Shown: positions 41,937 through 51,738 of the stretch, one piece after another
How positions within the stretch are numbered: position 1 is the first letter of the stretch
Layout of the letters: each line of letters begins with the position of its first letter
Assembly: GCF_016900355.1 (NCBI RefSeq)
Contig: NZ_JACJKA010000015.1
Coordinates: forward strand, 25,918-89,917
Source: Bacteroides mediterraneensis
Lineage (GTDB): Bacteria; Bacteroidota; Bacteroidia; Bacteroidales; Bacteroidaceae
DNA: 64,000 bases
Direction of reading: 5' to 3'
Program-made: the position numbers and the translations under genes
Notes under the pieces: generated by a model
Database searches by the model: none
Seen by the model: only the letters and a program-made list of their open reading frames with translations
Told to the model about the DNA's origin: nothing

Positions 41937-44399
41937 TTATCGAAGTACAGCTCCCAGTTTGTTCTGCAGGTTGCCAATCAGCTTCTGCATAAACTTGTCA
42001 ATCTGTTTGTCGTTCAGTGTGGCATTTTCGTCCTGAAGCATGAAGCTTACGGCATAGCTCTTCTTGCCAGCTTCCAGGTTCTTACCTTCGTACACGTCGA
42101 ACAATTCTACAGACTTCAGCAGCTTCTTGTCGGTTTCGTAAGCAATCTTTTCGATTTCAGCAAACTGTACCTTCTTATCAATCAGCAAAGCCAAGTCACG
42201 TTTTACAGCCGGGAACTTGGAGATTTCCTTGTAGCTTACCACATTGTTCTTGATAGCCTTCATCAGTTCCTTCCAGTTCAGGTCGGCATAATATACTTCA
42301 TGGTCAATGTCGAATGCCTTCTGAATCTTCTTGCAAACCACACCGAAGGTAGCCAGCAGCTTACCACCACGAGTGTGTACAGAAATAGCTACTGAGTAAA
42401 TGTCGTCCGAAAGATTTCCGAATACCAGTCCTCCAAAGTTCACACCCAGACGACGGAAGATATTCAGCACGTAAGCCTTCAATTCATATACGGATGAATT
42501 TTCATCGGCATGTGCCCAAGAGTTGCTTACCCGCTTTCCTGTCAGCCACAAGCCCATGTGCAATTCTTCCGAATAGCCAGCCAGTACCTTTTCCGGATTC
42601 TTCTTCTCGGCATGGAAGTGATAGCAGTTACCGAACTCAAAGAACTTCAGGTCGGCATTCTTGCGGTTGGCATTGTGCTGGATGCTTTCCAGACCGCCGA
42701 AAAGCAGTGTGGCACGCATCACGTTCAAGTCGTTGCTCAACGGATTCATCACACGCACCAAGTTCTCCGGCTTGAACGTTTCCAGTCCGTCATAATAAGC
42801 CGCAGCGGTCAGTGAGTTGTTCAGGATCTCATTGAAACCACAACCTACCAGCTGTTCGCCGACCAGGTTCTGCAGTTTCACTGACTTGTCAACTTCTCCC
42901 TTCACACTCAAGCTGGACTTCAGTGTAGTCGGGATTTCCACATTATTATATCCATAAATACGGAGAATATCTTCTACCACATCGCACGGACGCTGTACAT
43001 CCACCCGATAAGGAGGAACCAGCAACGAAAGACCTTCTGCCGTTTCGTTCACAATCTTCATCTCCAAGCTGGTAACGATACTCTTCACGGTTTCTACCGG
43101 AATCACCTTACCTACCAGTGAGTTAACATAGTCGTAAGAAAGCTCTACCGGGAAATCAGCAATCGGATGCGGATAGTTGTCCTTGATTTCAGAAGCGATT
43201 TCACCTCCTGCCAGTTCCTTCACCAACAGCGCAGCTTCCTTCAAGGCATAAATCGTAATATTCGGGTCGATACCACGTTCGAAACGGAAAGAAGAGTCTG
43301 TGCTCAATCCGTGACGACGCGCCGTCTTACGCACCCAAGTCGGATGGAAATAAGCACTTTCCAGGAACACATCCGTAGTCGCTTCCGTCGTACCTGAATC
43401 CAGTCCGCCAAATACGCCGGCGATACACATTGGCTCTTCCGTGTTGCAAATCATCAAGTCCTTGTCAGACAATTTGCGTTCCACTTCGTCCAGTGTCACG
43501 AACGGAGTTCCCTCGGCACAAGTCTTCACTACAATCTTACCTCCTTTAATTTTATCGGCATCGAAGCAGTGCATCGGCTGACCGTAGGCATGCAGGATGT
43601 AGTTGGTAATATCGACAATGTTATTAATCGGACGCACTCCAATCAGACGAAGCTTGTTCTGCAACCATTCCGGACTTTCCTTCACGGTCACGCCTTTGAT
43701 GGCTACTCCTGCGTAACGTGGGCAAGCTTCCGTGTTTTCCACCACGATGTCGATGTTCATGTCGTGGTTGTCTACTTTGAATGCATCAACAGAAGGACGC
43801 TTCAATGTAGCTTTATGTCCGTTCTGGATGAGCCATGCATACAAGTCGCGGGCTACCCCATAATGTGAGCAGGCATCGGCTCGGTTCGGAGTGATATCCA
43901 CTTCGAGTACATATTCACTCTTGATGTTATAGTAATCCTTGGCGGGTGTACCCGGAACCACATCATCCGGCAATACGATGATACCTTCGTGGCTTGTTCC
44001 CACGCCAATTTCATCCTCGGCACAAATCATACCGTTTGACTCCACGCCACGGAGTTTCGACTTCTTGATAGTAAAGCACTGGTCGCCGTCGTACAGCTTC
44101 GTACCTATTGTGGCTACGATAACCTTCTGTCCGGCAGCCACGTTAGCCGCACCGCAGACAATCTGTACAGGCTCTCCCTGTCCCAAGTTGACGGTGGTAA
44201 TATGCATGTGGTCGGAATTGGGATGCGGTTCGCAAGTCAGCACCTCGCCTACCACAAGGCCTTCCAATCCTCCCTTAATCGTTTGAACTTCTTCCACTCC
44301 CCCAGTTTCCAGACCGATGGAAGTTAGTGCGGCTGCCACTTCGTCCGGAGTCAGGTCGAAGTCGACGTATTCTTTCAGCCAGTTATAAGAGATATTCAT
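41937..44399 (-). CDS. pheT: Phenylalanyl-tRNA synthetase beta chain
   Basis: An 820-residue protein starting MNISYNWLKEYVD. It has an EMAP/OB tRNA-binding domain (about 40-150), B3/4 editing domain, B5 domain (FPVELSYDYVNSLVG), the class II synthetase-like core and a C-terminal FDX-ACB domain (SKFPAVKRDLALLID). With PheS it charges tRNA-Phe. pheS is not adjacent, which is usual in Bacteroidales. Length is normal. Confidence 0.96.
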   Translation of the reverse strand: MNISYNWLKEYVDFDLTPDEVAAALTSIGLETGGVEEVQTIKGGLEGLVVGEVLTCEPHPNSDHMHITTVNLGQGEPVQIVCGAANVAAGQKVIVATIGTKLYDGDQCFTIKKSKLRGVESNGMICAEDEIGVGTSHEGIIVLPDDVVPGTPAKDYYNIKSEYVLEVDITPNRADACSHYGVARDLYAWLIQNGHKATLKRPSVDAFKVDNHDMNIDIVVENTEACPRYAGVAIKGVTVKESPEWLQNKLRLIGVRPINNIVDITNYILHAYGQPMHCFDADKIKGGKIVVKTCAEGTPFVTLDEVERKLSDKDLMICNTEEPMCIAGVFGGLDSGTTEATTDVFLESAYFHPTWVRKTARRHGLSTDSSFRFERGIDPNITIYALKEAALLVKELAGGEIASEIKDNYPHPIADFPVELSYDYVNSLVGKVIPVETVKSIVTSLEMKIVNETAEGLSLLVPPYRVDVQRPCDVVEDILRIYGYNNVEIPTTLKSSLSVKGEVDKSVKLQNLVGEQLVGCGFNEILNNSLTAAAYYDGLETFKPENLVRVMNPLSNDLNVMRATLLFGGLESIQHNANRKNADLKFFEFGNCYHFHAEKKNPEKVLAGYSEELHMGLWLTGKRVSNSWAHADENSSVYELKAYVLNIFRRLGVNFGGLVFGNLSDDIYSVAISVHTRGGKLLATFGVVCKKIQKAFDIDHEVYYADLNWKELMKAIKNNVVSYKEISKFPAVKRDLALLIDKKVQFAEIEKIAYETDKKLLKSVELFDVYEGKNLEAGKKSYAVSFMLQDENATLNDKQIDKFMQKLIGNLQNKLGAVLR

Positions 44400-44434
44400 A
44401 TCGTTGTTATTTATAATTTCCTAAGAATGATGCG

Positions 44435-44442
44435 CAAAGTTA
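44435..44442 (-). promoter_or_regulatory. -7 promoter element of pheT
   Basis: Minus-strand TAACTTTG, 35 bp before the pheT start. No clear -33 TTG. Confidence 0.5.
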
Positions 44443-44835
44443 TAAAAATTAGATGGAATATTCTAATAAAATCCGCAGATTGCTTTAAATTCAACTGAAT
44501 ACTAAAGAATTAGACCAACAAATATTCAATGCCCCTAAATCAAAAAAACGAAAACATGACCCATATTCCTTCACCTTTACTCGTTCATACACAATCTTAA
44601 AAGCCTTCTTTTTCAACTCATTTTACAAACGAAAGATATTTCCCTCAAACGATAACCCATTCTTCGAACATAAAAATTCTTATACAAACCGTTTTTATTT
44701 GCTGAAATGGCTGAAAATTGAACAAGTTATATTACTTTTACCCAATAAAAACATTCGGGGAGCGTTCCATTGAATTAAATTCAGCGACAATTCCCCTATT
44801 ATGAAATAAAATCACCATCCGACAATCAACTCATT
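44443..44835. other. AT-rich intergenic region before the fucosidase
   Basis: About 390 bp with no coding frame. No full Bacteroidetes promoter is seen for the fucosidase; TACTTTTA near 44740 is the closest match. The length leaves room for a regulator site, as expected for a glycan-use gene, but no repeat was found. Confidence 0.4.
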
Positions 44836-46659
44836 ATGAAAAAACTATCTCAATTTCTCGCGGCATGCGCAATGCTTTCGCTTCCTGTAGGAATACACGC
44901 ACAGCAAGACACCGCTTATTTCGTGAAACATCTGTCTTTCTCCGGCAATGAAACCATGGAGCAAAAAGTATCCATGGCGGCCCGTCTGGTTCCTACGCCT
45001 CAGCAGTTGGCCTGGCAACAAATGGAGCTGACGGCCTTCCTGCACTTCGGCATCAACACGTTTACCGACAGGGAATGGGGCGACGGCTCGGAAGACCCGG
45101 CACTGTTCAACCCCACCGACCTGGATGCCGAACAATGGGTGAAGACCCTGAAAGAAGCCGGTTTCAAGATGGTACTGCTCACCGCCAAGCATCACGACGG
45201 GTTCTGTCTGTGGCCTACCAAGACCACGAAACACTCCGTAGCCTCCTCTCCTTGGAAAAACGGAAAGGGCGATGTGGTCAAGGAACTTCGCGACGCTTGT
45301 ACTAAATACGATATGAAATTCGGTGTCTACCTGTCGCCATGGGACCGGAACGCCAGCTGCTACGGCGATTCTCCTGCCTACAACAAATTCTTCATCGAAC
45401 AGTTGACTGAACTGCTGACTAACTACGGAGAAGTACACGAAGTTTGGTTTGACGGCGCGAACGGAGAAGGGCCCAATGGGAAAAAACAAACCTACGACTG
45501 GGATGCCTTCTACAAAACCATCCAGCGCTTGCAACCCAAAGCCGTTATGGCCATCATGGGCGACGACGTACGCTGGGTAGGCAACGAAAAAGGACTTGGA
45601 CGGGAAACTGAATGGAGCGCCACGGTTCTGACCCCGGGAGTTTACGCCCGCTCGGAAGCGAACAATGCCCGTCTGAAAGTGTACAGTCAGGCCAAAGACT
45701 TGGGTAGCCGCGAAATGCTGAAAGATGCCACGGAACTCTTCTGGTATCCGTCGGAAGTCGACGTATCCATCCGTCCAGGATGGTTCTGGCATGAAGCAGA
45801 AAATGACAAGGTAAAAAGCCTGAAGCAACTGTCGGACATCTATTTCCAGTCGGTTGGCTACAACTCCGTCCTGCTGCTGAACATTCCTCCTGACCGCCGG
45901 GGACGGATTCATGAAGCCGATGTGGCCCGCCTGAAAGAATTTGCCGCTTATCGCCAAGAAACATTCAAAGACAACAAGGTGCTTCGTGGAGACCAGCCTT
46001 GGGAAGCCCCGCAGGGAACTTCCCGCACGTATGCTGTTAAATCGAAAAGCTCCATCAATGTGGTAATGCTGCAAGAAGACATTTCCAAAGGACAGCGAGT
46101 GGAAGACTTCACTCTCGAAGCCTGGGACAACGGCAGCTGGAAACCTATAGGAAAAGGAACCACCGTAGGCTACAAACGCATGGTACGCTTCCCTGATACC
46201 GTGACCGACTCGTTGAAAGTCACCATCAACCAAAGCCGACTGAACGCGCACATCCAGCAAGTGGCGGCTTACTATGCCAAACCTTTAGCTGAACAAGGAA
46301 GTGCTACCAACTGGAACAACCTGTCAAGAGACTCTTGGAAGAAACTGTCAGGTTCCCCGCTGACCATCGACTTGGGAAAGACCGTAACCCTCAAGGCCTT
46401 TACCTATGCCCCTCTGAACGCAGAAGCCAAACCGACCATGGCTTTCCGCTATAAGTTCTATGTGAGTCAGGATGGAAAGAAATGGAAGGAAGTGATTAGC
46501 CACGGAGAATTCAGCAACATCATGCACAACCCGCTACCGCAGACCGTAACCCTTCCGCAGGCAGAATCTGTCCGGTTCGTCAAACTGGAAGCCACGACTC
46601 CCGATGCCACTACCGCGACGGTAGAACTGGAAGAATTCGGAGTGACCGTTGCACAGTAA
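44836..46659 (+). CDS. Alpha-L-fucosidase, GH29, secreted
   Basis: A 607-residue protein with a signal peptide (MKKLSQFLAACAMLSLPVGIHAQQ). The GH29 catalytic barrel spans about 45-370: FLHFGINTFTDREWGDG, TAKHHDGFCLWPTK and EVWFDGANGEG, whose aspartate is the expected nucleophile. SVGYNSVLLLNIPPDRRG is also conserved. The C-terminal 200 residues contain an F5/8-type (discoidin-like) carbohydrate-binding domain (WKKLSGSPLTIDLGKTVTLKAFTY). It would release fucose from host or plant glycans in the periplasm or at the surface. No Sus transporter pair is beside it, so it is a stand-alone enzyme. Confidence 0.93.
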   Translation: MKKLSQFLAACAMLSLPVGIHAQQDTAYFVKHLSFSGNETMEQKVSMAARLVPTPQQLAWQQMELTAFLHFGINTFTDREWGDGSEDPALFNPTDLDAEQWVKTLKEAGFKMVLLTAKHHDGFCLWPTKTTKHSVASSPWKNGKGDVVKELRDACTKYDMKFGVYLSPWDRNASCYGDSPAYNKFFIEQLTELLTNYGEVHEVWFDGANGEGPNGKKQTYDWDAFYKTIQRLQPKAVMAIMGDDVRWVGNEKGLGRETEWSATVLTPGVYARSEANNARLKVYSQAKDLGSREMLKDATELFWYPSEVDVSIRPGWFWHEAENDKVKSLKQLSDIYFQSVGYNSVLLLNIPPDRRGRIHEADVARLKEFAAYRQETFKDNKVLRGDQPWEAPQGTSRTYAVKSKSSINVVMLQEDISKGQRVEDFTLEAWDNGSWKPIGKGTTVGYKRMVRFPDTVTDSLKVTINQSRLNAHIQQVAAYYAKPLAEQGSATNWNNLSRDSWKKLSGSPLTIDLGKTVTLKAFTYAPLNAEAKPTMAFRYKFYVSQDGKKWKEVISHGEFSNIMHNPLPQTVTLPQAESVRFVKLEATTPDATTATVELEEFGVTVAQ

Positions 46660-46686
46660 CTTCTGAAACCACCCGTATAAATACAC

Positions 46687-46727
46687 TACAGGCGGCCCGC
46701 ATCCAAACGAGCCGCCTGTATTATTTT
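46687..46727. terminator. Bidirectional terminator between fucosidase and dnaB
   Basis: A stem ACAGGCGGC / GCCGCCTGT (46688-46696 with 46711-46719) followed by a T-rich run, between convergent genes. Confidence 0.85.
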
Positions 46728-46739
46728 TAGTCCAACTTC

Positions 46740-48302
46740 TTAAAATGGTACATCCGGCACTGGGGCACCGAACGGATTATCCGGCATTGGAGGTAAATCA
46801 GCAGGTGGAGGTGGCACAAAATCCTGTCCCCCGCCGCTGTTCATTTTCGAACGAAGCACCGGAGCCGCTTTCTCCTCGCCCGGCATCGGTACAATCATGT
46901 CGTCATCCGGGTTCTGGAAACGGGCATATTCAGCACGGAAACGTAACAGCACATCACCCACCGCACCGTTACGATGCTTGGCAATGATAATTTCCGCCAT
47001 ACCATGCAAATCGTTTCCTTTCTCGTCGGTATAAATCTTATAGTATTCCGGACGGTGGATAAAGCATACCATATCGGCATCCTGCTCGATGGCTCCTGAC
47101 TCACGCAAGTCACTCAACTGCGGACGCTTTCCGTCGATACCTTCTCGGTTCTCCACGCCACGGTTCAACTGACTCAGGGCCACAATCGGAATGTTCAACT
47201 CCTTGGCCAGTCCCTTCAACGAACGCGAAATGGTGCTGACCTCTTCCTGACGGCTGCCGAACGACATTCCACTGGCATTCATCAGCTGAAGGTAGTCGAT
47301 GATGATAATCTTCACCCCATGTTCACGCACCAGACGACGCGCCTTGGTTCGCAATTCAAATACAGACAATGACGGCGTATCGTCCACATACAACGGAGCA
47401 TCATACAATTCCTTGATTTTATAGTCAAGCTGTCCCCACTCGTAAGGTGCCAGCTGACCGCTCTTGATTTTCTCACCTGGAATCTCACAGACATTCACAA
47501 TCAGACGGTTCACCAACTGCACGTTGCTCATTTCAAGCGAGAACAACGCTACCGGCACCTTGTTGTTCACCGCCATGTTCTTCGCCATGGAAAGCACGAA
47601 CGCCGTCTTACCCATGGCCGGACGGGCTGCAATGATAATCAAGTCGGAATTCTGCCAGCCCGAAGTCATCTTGTCCAACTGATGGAAACCGCTTGAAAGT
47701 CCGCTCAAGCCATCGGTACGGGCCGCCGCCTTCTGCAACATCTCGTACGCCTCCTGGATGACCGGATTAATCTGCGTGTAATCCTTCTTCATGTTCTGCT
47801 GGGAGATTTCAAAGAGCTTTCCTTCGGCCTCCTGCATCAGGTCGTCCACATCCTGCGTCTCGTCGAACGCCTTGGTCTGTATGCTGCTTGTGAAAGAAAT
47901 CAGTTCACGCGCCAGAAACTTCTGGGCTATGATGCGGGCATGGTATTCAATATGAGCCGACGAAGCCACCTTACCACTCAACTGCGTAATATAGAACGGT
48001 CCGCCTACCTCATCCAGATCGCCGCGCGAACGCAACTGCTCGGTCACGGTCAGGATATCAATCGGTTTCTGCTGGATGGCCAAGTCGGTAATGGCCGCAT
48101 AAATCAGCTGGTGCCGGTGTTCGTAGAACGATTCCGGACGAAGAATCTCGCTCACCAGCGAATACGCATCCTTTTCAATCATCAGCGCACCTAATACCGC
48201 CTCCTCCAGTTCAGGAGCCTGCGGCTGAAGATGCCCATACTCATCCATCGGCTTAGTCTTGGCCGTTTTCGCCACACGTGTATTTCTTCTCGGTTCTGCC
48301 AT
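46740..48302 (-). CDS. dnaB: Replicative DNA helicase DnaB
   Basis: A 520-residue helicase. The N-terminal DnaB domain begins with PQAPELEEAVLGALM. The RecA-like domain has Walker A AARPAMGKTAF, Walker B IIIDYLQLM, and the conserved SQLNRGVENR and SDLRESGAIEQDAD motifs. The proline-rich tail is typical for Bacteroidetes. The frame reaches 48404, but MAEPRRNTR at 48302 is the natural start because the -7 element lies at 48324-48331. No intein is present. Confidence 0.95.
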   Translation of the reverse strand: MAEPRRNTRVAKTAKTKPMDEYGHLQPQAPELEEAVLGALMIEKDAYSLVSEILRPESFYEHRHQLIYAAITDLAIQQKPIDILTVTEQLRSRGDLDEVGGPFYITQLSGKVASSAHIEYHARIIAQKFLARELISFTSSIQTKAFDETQDVDDLMQEAEGKLFEISQQNMKKDYTQINPVIQEAYEMLQKAAARTDGLSGLSSGFHQLDKMTSGWQNSDLIIIAARPAMGKTAFVLSMAKNMAVNNKVPVALFSLEMSNVQLVNRLIVNVCEIPGEKIKSGQLAPYEWGQLDYKIKELYDAPLYVDDTPSLSVFELRTKARRLVREHGVKIIIIDYLQLMNASGMSFGSRQEEVSTISRSLKGLAKELNIPIVALSQLNRGVENREGIDGKRPQLSDLRESGAIEQDADMVCFIHRPEYYKIYTDEKGNDLHGMAEIIIAKHRNGAVGDVLLRFRAEYARFQNPDDDMIVPMPGEEKAAPVLRSKMNSGGGQDFVPPPPADLPPMPDNPFGAPVPDVPF

Positions 48303-48323
48303 TTCAATTTTGTTTAAGTGGGG

Positions 48324-48331
48324 CAAAGATA
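48324..48331 (-). promoter_or_regulatory. -7 promoter element of dnaB
   Basis: Minus-strand TATCTTTG matches TAnnTTTG, 22 bp before the chosen dnaB start; it lies inside the longer frame and rules that start out. Confidence 0.6.
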
Positions 48332-48372
48332 CGATTTTTTCCGTGAATCCCGTTTTTCTAAAAACTTTCGTG

Positions 48373-48380
48373 TATATTTG
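48373..48380 (+). promoter_or_regulatory. -7 promoter element of ispE
   Basis: TATATTTG matches TAnnTTTG, 33 bp before the ispE start, divergent from the dnaB promoter. Confidence 0.6.
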
Positions 48381-48412
48381 AGCAACAAAAAACAAACAAA
48401 ACAAACGACACT

Positions 48413-49237
48413 ATGATTACCTTTCCAAATGCCAAAATAAACCTTGGCCTGAATATTGTTGAAAAACGCGCCGACGGTTACCACAACCTGGAAACCATTT
48501 TCTATCCCATCCACCTGCAAGACGCGCTGGAGGTGACGCGAAGAGAAAAAGATGACACTCCTTATACCCTCCACGTAAAAGGAACCGCCCTCGAAGGCGC
48601 TCCGGAAGACAACCTGGTGGTGAAAGCTTACGAACTACTGAAGAAAGACCACGAGATGCCGCCCATCGACATCCACCTGTTCAAGCACATCCCTACAGGT
48701 GCGGGACTGGGAGGCGGTTCGTCCGATTGCGCGTTCATGATCAAGCTGCTGAACGAGAAATTCCGCCTGAACCTGAGTCTGGAAGAAATGGAGGGCTATG
48801 CCGCCCGCCTGGGTGCCGACTGTGCCTTCTTCATCCGCAACCAACCGGTCTTTGCCACCGGCATCGGCAACATTTTTGAGCCCATCCGCCTGTCACTTTC
48901 CGGCTGTTACCTCGTGCTGGTAAAACCGGATATCTTCGTATCCACCCGCGAGGCCTTTGCCCACATCACTCCCCACAAACCGGAGGTTTCCTTGAAGGAG
49001 ATTGTCCGCCAGCCTGTGGAAACATGGAAAGACAGTATGAAAAATGATTTTGAAGACAGCGTTTTCCTGCAACATCCGGAGATTGCCGCCATCAAAGACG
49101 AACTGTACGACCTGGGTGCCGTGTTCGCCAGCATGAGCGGTTCTGGCTCTTCGGTGTACGGCATCTTCCGTCAACCGATAGAAAATGTAGACGAAAAATT
49201 CGGCGGCTGCTTCTGCCGTCAGAGAGAACTGGACTGA
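48413..49237 (+). CDS. ispE: 4-diphosphocytidyl-2-C-methyl-D-erythritol kinase
   Basis: A 274-residue GHMP kinase. [11 protein letters not shown] is the N-terminal motif, [12 protein letters not shown] the ATP loop, and [14 protein letters not shown] the third motif. It phosphorylates CDP-ME in the MEP isoprenoid pathway. Length is normal. Confidence 0.95.
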   Translation: MITFPNAKINLGLNIVEKRADGYHNLETIFYPIHLQDALEVTRREKDDTPYTLHVKGTALEGAPEDNLVVKAYELLKKDHEMPPIDIHLFKHIPTGAGLGGGSSDCAFMIKLLNEKFRLNLSLEEMEGYAARLGADCAFFIRNQPVFATGIGNIFEPIRLSLSGCYLVLVKPDIFVSTREAFAHITPHKPEVSLKEIVRQPVETWKDSMKNDFEDSVFLQHPEIAAIKDELYDLGAVFASMSGSGSSVYGIFRQPIENVDEKFGGCFCRQRELD

Positions 49238-49305
49238 TTAGTCCGGTTTTCTCTCAACTTTAAATTAACAGATTATGTTTCTGCCAACCATAAAAACTTA
49301 CCATC

Positions 49306-50193
49306 ATGCTTCGATTATTCTTTATCATAGGATTGTTCATCATGAACCTTTCTGTAATCAACGCACAAGATAAAAAGATTTTTGTGTGGGAAGGAGACAT
49401 TAACCTCAAATTTACCAGATACATCGCCGATTTGACCGGGAAGGAACACCCGCGCCTATGCTATCTGCCGACTGCCAGCGGAGACAACCCCGATAACATC
49501 CGATTTTGGGGAAGTATCTGTAACGCACTCAAGATAGACACTTTGGTGATGAACGTATGGGTCAGTGCATCGCCCGACAATCAATCGTTTGAAGACATAC
49601 TTCTTAATTCGGACGCAATTGTAGTGGGTGGAGGAAACACATTGAACATGATAGGAATTTGGAAAGCACAAGGCATTGACAAGATTCTTAAGAAAGCACT
49701 CAACAAAGGAATTATCTTATCAGGCGGAAGTGCCGGTTCTATCTGCTGGTTCGAAAAGGGAATAAGCGATTCACGCCCCACAAGTATAAGTGCGGTAGAA
49801 GGGCTTGGTCTTCTTCCTTATAGCAATTGCCCTCATTATTCCCAAAAAGAGCGTCAGGATTTATTCCACAAACTCATAGGCAACAAGAAAATTCACTCCG
49901 GTTATGCGTTTGATGAAAGAGCCGGCATTCTTTTTGTGAACGGAAAAGCCAAAGAATTTGTCACACAAAGCGACAAGCACCACCTGTATCATGTCTTTCT
50001 AAAGGGGAAACAACTTGAAATAGAGAAACTTGAAGCCAAAATAGTAGTTAGCAAGAATGCAATTCCCGAAGGAGAATATCAAACGACAGAAGTTGAAAAG
50101 AAATTATCTGAGATTGCACCGGACGGAAAATCTACACCTTTATCGGCCTATGTAACGTCAAAGAAATTTCTAAAGGCAAAGAGTCATTCCTAA
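49306..50193 (+). CDS. Peptidase E-like protein (family S51), exported
   Basis: A 295-residue protein with an N-terminal hydrophobic segment ending in NAQDKK, consistent with a signal peptide. The S51 pattern is present: CYLPTASGD, DAIVVGGGNTLNMI and GIILSGGSAGSICWF with the nucleophile serine. This family includes dipeptidase E (Asp-X) and cyanophycinase-like enzymes. The last part, from about residue 255, looks less natural, and another frame carrying a different coding sequence begins there. The tail may therefore be altered by a deletion that joined two genes. Confidence 0.8.
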   Translation: MLRLFFIIGLFIMNLSVINAQDKKIFVWEGDINLKFTRYIADLTGKEHPRLCYLPTASGDNPDNIRFWGSICNALKIDTLVMNVWVSASPDNQSFEDILLNSDAIVVGGGNTLNMIGIWKAQGIDKILKKALNKGIILSGGSAGSICWFEKGISDSRPTSISAVEGLGLLPYSNCPHYSQKERQDLFHKLIGNKKIHSGYAFDERAGILFVNGKAKEFVTQSDKHHLYHVFLKGKQLEIEKLEAKIVVSKNAIPEGEYQTTEVEKKLSEIAPDGKSTPLSAYVTSKKFLKAKSHS

Positions 50194-50417
50194 ACTCCAG
50201 TGTAAACAAAATATTCGTCTACAAGAATAAAATAGCAGGAGTGGTAAACAACAAATATCTGGACTCCATGGGCATATATGGCCTATGGTATTTTTATAAC
50301 CACAACGGAGTATGGGAAAGCGCCGGAGAGGATATTGGTGGAGAAACTATACTAGAAAGTGAAATTACCTTCCGCGAAAAAGCGAAAGTGATTCTTTCCA
50401 AACGAATGGCACAATAA
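50112..50417 (+). pseudogene. Remnant of an unknown gene (C-terminal part)
   Basis: In the +2 frame relative to the peptidase gene, 101 codons are open up to a TAA at 50415. They read as plausible protein (YTFIGLCNVKEISKG; IYGLWYFYNHNGVWESAG; TFREKAKVILSKRMAQ), but there is no usable start. Two TGA codons precede it. It looks like the C-terminus of a gene whose front was lost, possibly in the event that changed the peptidase C-terminus. Confidence 0.5.
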
Positions 50418-50568
50418 AAACACTTCCAAATAGCAATAATCTCCTTTCCGTATCTCTTCAAAACTCTGTATACCTACCGGATAAATCATGCTCCTCATCT
50501 GAAACGAATTTTACAGTTTCTGCAAACTTAACAAAAATCTGCGGAAAATCATTATTATTCCAATCGCG

Positions 50569-51720
50569 TCATTTGATTTTCAATCCCGGTATCAGGGGTT
50601 TCACGTCCACCAGTTCCAATTCCTTCACCATCGAAAGCGTCCCTTGCTTGTACTTTTGGAAATGGGGTGTTTTCAGATGACTCTCGTAAGCCGCACGGTC
50701 GGCATAGATTTCGAGAATGGTCACTTTGTGCGGCGCCTCCTTCTCGGCAGTGGCATAGAGTGTCAATACACCCGGTTCCAACCGCATGGAAGCTTCGATT
50801 TCTTCTTTCAGAAAAGCATTGTAGGCCTGCAATTGGGTCGAATCGACTGTTATTTTTGACAGGCGCACCAGGTTGTTTTCGGCGGGAACCGGCCGGGAAT
50901 ATTCTTCTTTGATAATACTCAACGCCTTGATGGCTGCCGGAAAACCGATATACGGCAGACACTGAATGACGGCAGCAGTCAGTGTTTCGGGCGTATTGCC
51001 CACGTTCAGATTGCCGTGATAGTGCGAACGAAGCTGACTTTCAGCTTCCAAGGTTGTCAGCACACAGTAGCCCAGCAATTCACGTGTCTGCAAATCGATA
51101 GCACCTCGGCTGTATATCTCGCCAAAGAAATAATCCGTAAGGAATTGTTCCACCTGCCTGCCCATGTCACCGGGCAATCCTTCCATCACCGAAGCGATAC
51201 CTCCGGGATAGAGCCGGTCCTGAATGGCCTTGCCCGTCGCATGGCGGGTTTCCTCCGTCACCGTACCTTGCTTTTCCAACGGCAATGAGATGCCCCGCTC
51301 CTGAAGCACTTCATTCACCGCAGCCACTGCATTCAGCATCTTAGGGAAACCGATAAAAGGCGCAGTGAGGTACATCACCTCTCGCAGCTCTTCAGGAGTG
51401 ACTCCTACATTGAGTGCCGCCCCTGCATAGGCTTTCAGTTGTGGAAGTGTCTGCATGGTGGCAAGGGTGATGCAGGTAATCATCTCACGTTGTTTCAAGG
51501 TAAGGTTGCCTGTTTGGAATACCTCACCGAAGATAAACTTCTGCAGAATGTCCATCATTTCCGGGTCTGTACCCTGCCCGGTTAAGGGTTCACCGCCGAA
51601 CAGCGTGTGGTAATTCTGCTTGCATATTTCTATCCTGTTCATACTATTGTCTGCTGTTTGTGCCATCGTGGACAAGCTGCCTGCCAGCACGAGAGCAATG
51701 AGACCTATTACTTTTCTCAT
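50569..51720 (-). CDS. Exported double carboxymuconolactone decarboxylase-like / antibiotic monooxygenase-like fusion
   Basis: A 383-residue protein with a signal peptide (MRKVIGLIALVLAGSLSTMA). Two CMD domains follow (about 40-130 and 160-265): each has a Leu-rich helix pair and a second-half motif (NVGVTPEELREVMYL; NVGNTPETLTAAVIQCL). The first has REMITC and the second RELLGYC in place of the usual CxxC pair, so each retains one cysteine. An antibiotic-biosynthesis-monooxygenase-like domain ends the protein (about 280-370). It is in a probable operon with a Tat flavodoxin reductase and an aldo/keto reductase. The reaction is unknown. Confidence 0.78.
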   Translation of the reverse strand: MRKVIGLIALVLAGSLSTMAQTADNSMNRIEICKQNYHTLFGGEPLTGQGTDPEMMDILQKFIFGEVFQTGNLTLKQREMITCITLATMQTLPQLKAYAGAALNVGVTPEELREVMYLTAPFIGFPKMLNAVAAVNEVLQERGISLPLEKQGTVTEETRHATGKAIQDRLYPGGIASVMEGLPGDMGRQVEQFLTDYFFGEIYSRGAIDLQTRELLGYCVLTTLEAESQLRSHYHGNLNVGNTPETLTAAVIQCLPYIGFPAAIKALSIIKEEYSRPVPAENNLVRLSKITVDSTQLQAYNAFLKEEIEASMRLEPGVLTLYATAEKEAPHKVTILEIYADRAAYESHLKTPHFQKYKQGTLSMVKELELVDVKPLIPGLKIK

Positions 51721-51738
51721 ATTTCCTATAATAAAAGG

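Noticed and set aside
44845..46260. 471-codon open frame on the minus strand
   Set aside because: It is the antisense shadow of the GH29 fucosidase, with His/Phe/Val-rich composition and no family pattern.
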